Assembly: GCA_013696665.1 (NCBI GenBank)
Contig: JACCYC010000070.1
Coordinates: 1-14,965, forward strand
Direction: 5' to 3'
Source of the DNA: Burkholderiaceae bacterium
GTDB taxonomy: Bacteria > Pseudomonadota > Gammaproteobacteria > Burkholderiales > Burkholderiaceae_F
DNA length: 14,965 bases
Part shown: positions 13,479 through 14,965 of the stretch, in pieces
Layout: every line of letters begins with the position of its first letter
Position numbering within the stretch: the first letter of the stretch is position 1
Notes under the pieces: generated by a model
Database searches by the model: none
What the model was told of the DNA's origin: nothing
What the model saw: the letters and a program-made list of their open reading frames with translations, nothing else
Made by a program: the position numbers and the translations under genes

Positions 13479-14965
13479 TCAAGGTGTCGAAGGAGGAACA
13501 AGGAAATCGAAGTCGCAGCCCTGGTCGGCCTGCAGCACGGTGCGCATGAAGAGCGCGCCATAGCCGCGTGCGATCGTGGGTTCGACGACGGCGCCGGCTT
13601 GCAATCGCCGCTCGGAAAGTTCGGCGTCGCTGACCCGCAATTCGATGCTGCGCGCCGCGACATCGAGCTTGATCTGATCGCCGTTACGGACCAACGCGAG
13701 TGGGCCACCCACGGCGCTTTCCGGCGTGATGTGCAGCACGATTGTGCCGAACGCGGTGCCGCTCATGCGCGCATCGGATATGCGCACCATGTCCTTCACG
13801 CCGGCGCGCGCGAGCTTCTTCGGGATCGGCAGATATCCGGCTTCAGGCATTCCTGGCGCGCCCTTCGGACCAGCGTTGCGCAGCACCAGCACGTCATCGG
13901 CGGTGACATCCAATGCCTCATCGTCAATCCGATCAGCCAGGTCTTCCAGCGAATCGAATACGACCGCTCGGCCGGTGTGCTGCATCAGCTTGGGCGATGC
14001 CGCCGATTGTTTGATGATCGCTCCACGCGGCGCGAGATTGCCGCGCAGCACCGCCATGCTGCCACCGGCATTCAACGGTGCATCGCGTGGACGTATGACA
14101 GTTTGCGCGTGCGTATCGGTCGGCGTGTTCATCGTGTCGGCCAACGTACCGCCGCCGACCGTGCGCGCGTTCAGATCGAGCAGATCGGCCAGTTCCCTCA
14201 GTAGCCGCGGCATGCCGCCGGCCCAGTGGAAGTGTTCCATGTAGTGCTGCCCCGACGGCTTGAGGTCGATCAGCACCGGAACTTTGCGTCCGAGCGCGTC
14301 GAACTCGTCGAGATCGATGCGGAGTCCGAGCCGGCCCGCGATCGCCGTCAGATGAATCAATGCATTGGTCGAGCCGCCGATACTCTGCGTAACGACCAGG
14401 GCGTTCTTGAATGCCGCCGCCGTCATCACTTCGCTCGGCTTCGGGCCTTTTTCTGCAAGCGCGACCGCGGCGCGGCCGCTGGCTTCGGCACAGCGGATGC
14501 GATCGGCGTGTGTCGCGGGAATCGTGGCTGACAACGGCAAGCTCATGCCGAGCGCTTCGACCGCACACGCAACCGTGCTCGCGGTTCCCATCACCATGCA
14601 GGTCCCCGTCGTCGGCGCGAGCCTTTCGTTGATGACTTCGATCTCGGCAGCGCCGATGCGATCGGCGCGGAAGTCGCTCCACAGCCGACGGCAATCGGTG
14701 CAGGCGCCGAGGATTTCGCCTTGGTAATGCCCCACCAACATCGGACCGACCGGCAGCACGATCGCGGGCAAGTCGGCCGACGCGGCGGCCATCAGCTGCG
14801 CCGGAATCGTCTTGTCGCAGCCGCCGATCAGCACCACTGAGTCCATCGGCTGCGCGCGAATCATCTCTTCGGTGTCCATCGCCATCAGGTTGCGCAGGAA
14901 CATGCTGGTCGGATGCGCAAACGATTCGTGAATCGATACGGTAGGAAATTCCATCGGCAGGCCAC
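13479..14965 (-). CDS. IlvD/Edd family dehydratase (5' end beyond right edge)
   Basis: Fe-S cluster dehydratase of the IlvD/Edd family, about 495 residues visible of the usual 570-600. The frame stays open through the right edge (Gly-Leu-Pro before the first ATG at 14954), and GLPMEFPTVSIHESF is internal family sequence, so the true start lies outside. Counting from that ATG: cluster cysteines Cys46 (GGCDKTIPAQ) and Cys119 (TGTCMVMGTAST); the first cysteine should be off-window. Also seen: QSIGGSTNALIHL, the C-terminal RISDARMSGTAFG (about 394-406) and the HITPESAVGGPLALVRNGD segment. The MVMGTAST form resembles sugar-acid dehydratases (arabinonate, xylonate and similar) more than IlvD. Coupled to a DapA-family lyase, it most likely dehydrates an aldonic or related hydroxy acid to the 2-keto-3-deoxy acid. 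IlvD itself is not fully excluded. Confidence 0.9.
   Translation of the reverse strand, partial: GLPMEFPTVSIHESFAHPTSMFLRNLMAMDTEEMIRAQPMDSVVLIGGCDKTIPAQLMAAASADLPAIVLPVGPMLVGHYQGEILGACTDCRRLWSDFRADRIGAAEIEVINERLAPTTGTCMVMGTASTVACAVEALGMSLPLSATIPATHADRIRCAEASGRAAVALAEKGPKPSEVMTAAAFKNALVVTQSIGGSTNALIHLTAIAGRLGLRIDLDEFDALGRKVPVLIDLKPSGQHYMEHFHWAGGMPRLLRELADLLDLNARTVGGGTLADTMNTPTDTHAQTVIRPRDAPLNAGGSMAVLRGNLAPRGAIIKQSAASPKLMQHTGRAVVFDSLEDLADRIDDEALDVTADDVLVLRNAGPKGAPGMPEAGYLPIPKKLARAGVKDMVRISDARMSGTAFGTIVLHITPESAVGGPLALVRNGDQIKLDVAARSIELRVSDAELSERRLQAGAVVEPTIARGYGALFMRTVLQADQGCDFDFLVPPSTP

Overview
The window is GC-rich, densely coded DNA with short intergenic gaps and many ATGA/TTGA/TAATG-type gene overlaps. 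The gene content (TAXI-type TRAP binding protein, CitE-like lyase, BKACE, IlvD/Edd dehydratase, BamE-like lipoprotein, a small lysine-rich MAKGQ-type protein) suggests a free-living, metabolically versatile Gram-negative bacterium. A betaproteobacterium (Burkholderiales-like) is the most likely source. This assignment is an inference from gene types; the window has no rRNA, tRNA or phylogenetic marker. I saw no insertion sequence, CRISPR array, tRNA or phage gene.

Layout. (1) 1-2790, minus strand: a CitE-like CoA-ester lyase, then a ClpX-like AAA+ ATPase without the zinc-binding domain whose TTG start overlaps the lyase stop, then a 438-base gap, then the 5' part of a TAXI TRAP-transporter binding protein that runs off the left edge. 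(2) 2903-4423: a small two-helix membrane protein with a ribbon-helix-helix-like tail (plus), a DUF488 protein (minus) and a lipoprotein with two BamE-like repeats (minus). (3) 4594-5635, plus: azlC-azlD, a branched-chain amino acid exporter pair with overlapping genes. (4) 5816-9302, plus: a tightly overlapping three-gene unit made of a soluble histidine kinase with an RsbRD-like N-terminus, an exported trypsin-like protease with an unknown four-cysteine C-terminal domain, and an FHA protein with several membrane helices. (5) 9306-10671, minus: an unrecognised 390-residue protein and a 40-residue lysine-rich protein. (6) 10900-14965: two converging catabolic pairs, SDR-BKACE (plus) and IlvD/Edd dehydratase-DapA-family lyase (minus), whose stop codons interlock over four bases.

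How they fit together. Region 6 looks like a degradation module for a hydroxy- or sugar-acid: dehydratase, 2-keto-3-deoxy acid lyase/dehydratase, NAD(P)-dependent oxidoreductase and beta-keto-acid cleavage enzyme. Region 4 looks like a signalling unit joining a cytoplasmic kinase, a periplasmic protease and a membrane phosphopeptide-type adaptor. The least conventional items are the ClpX paralogue with altered pore and docking loops coupled to a lyase gene, the kinase-protease-FHA operon, and the membrane-tethered ribbon-helix-helix candidate. Functional links inside these units are inferred from gene order only.
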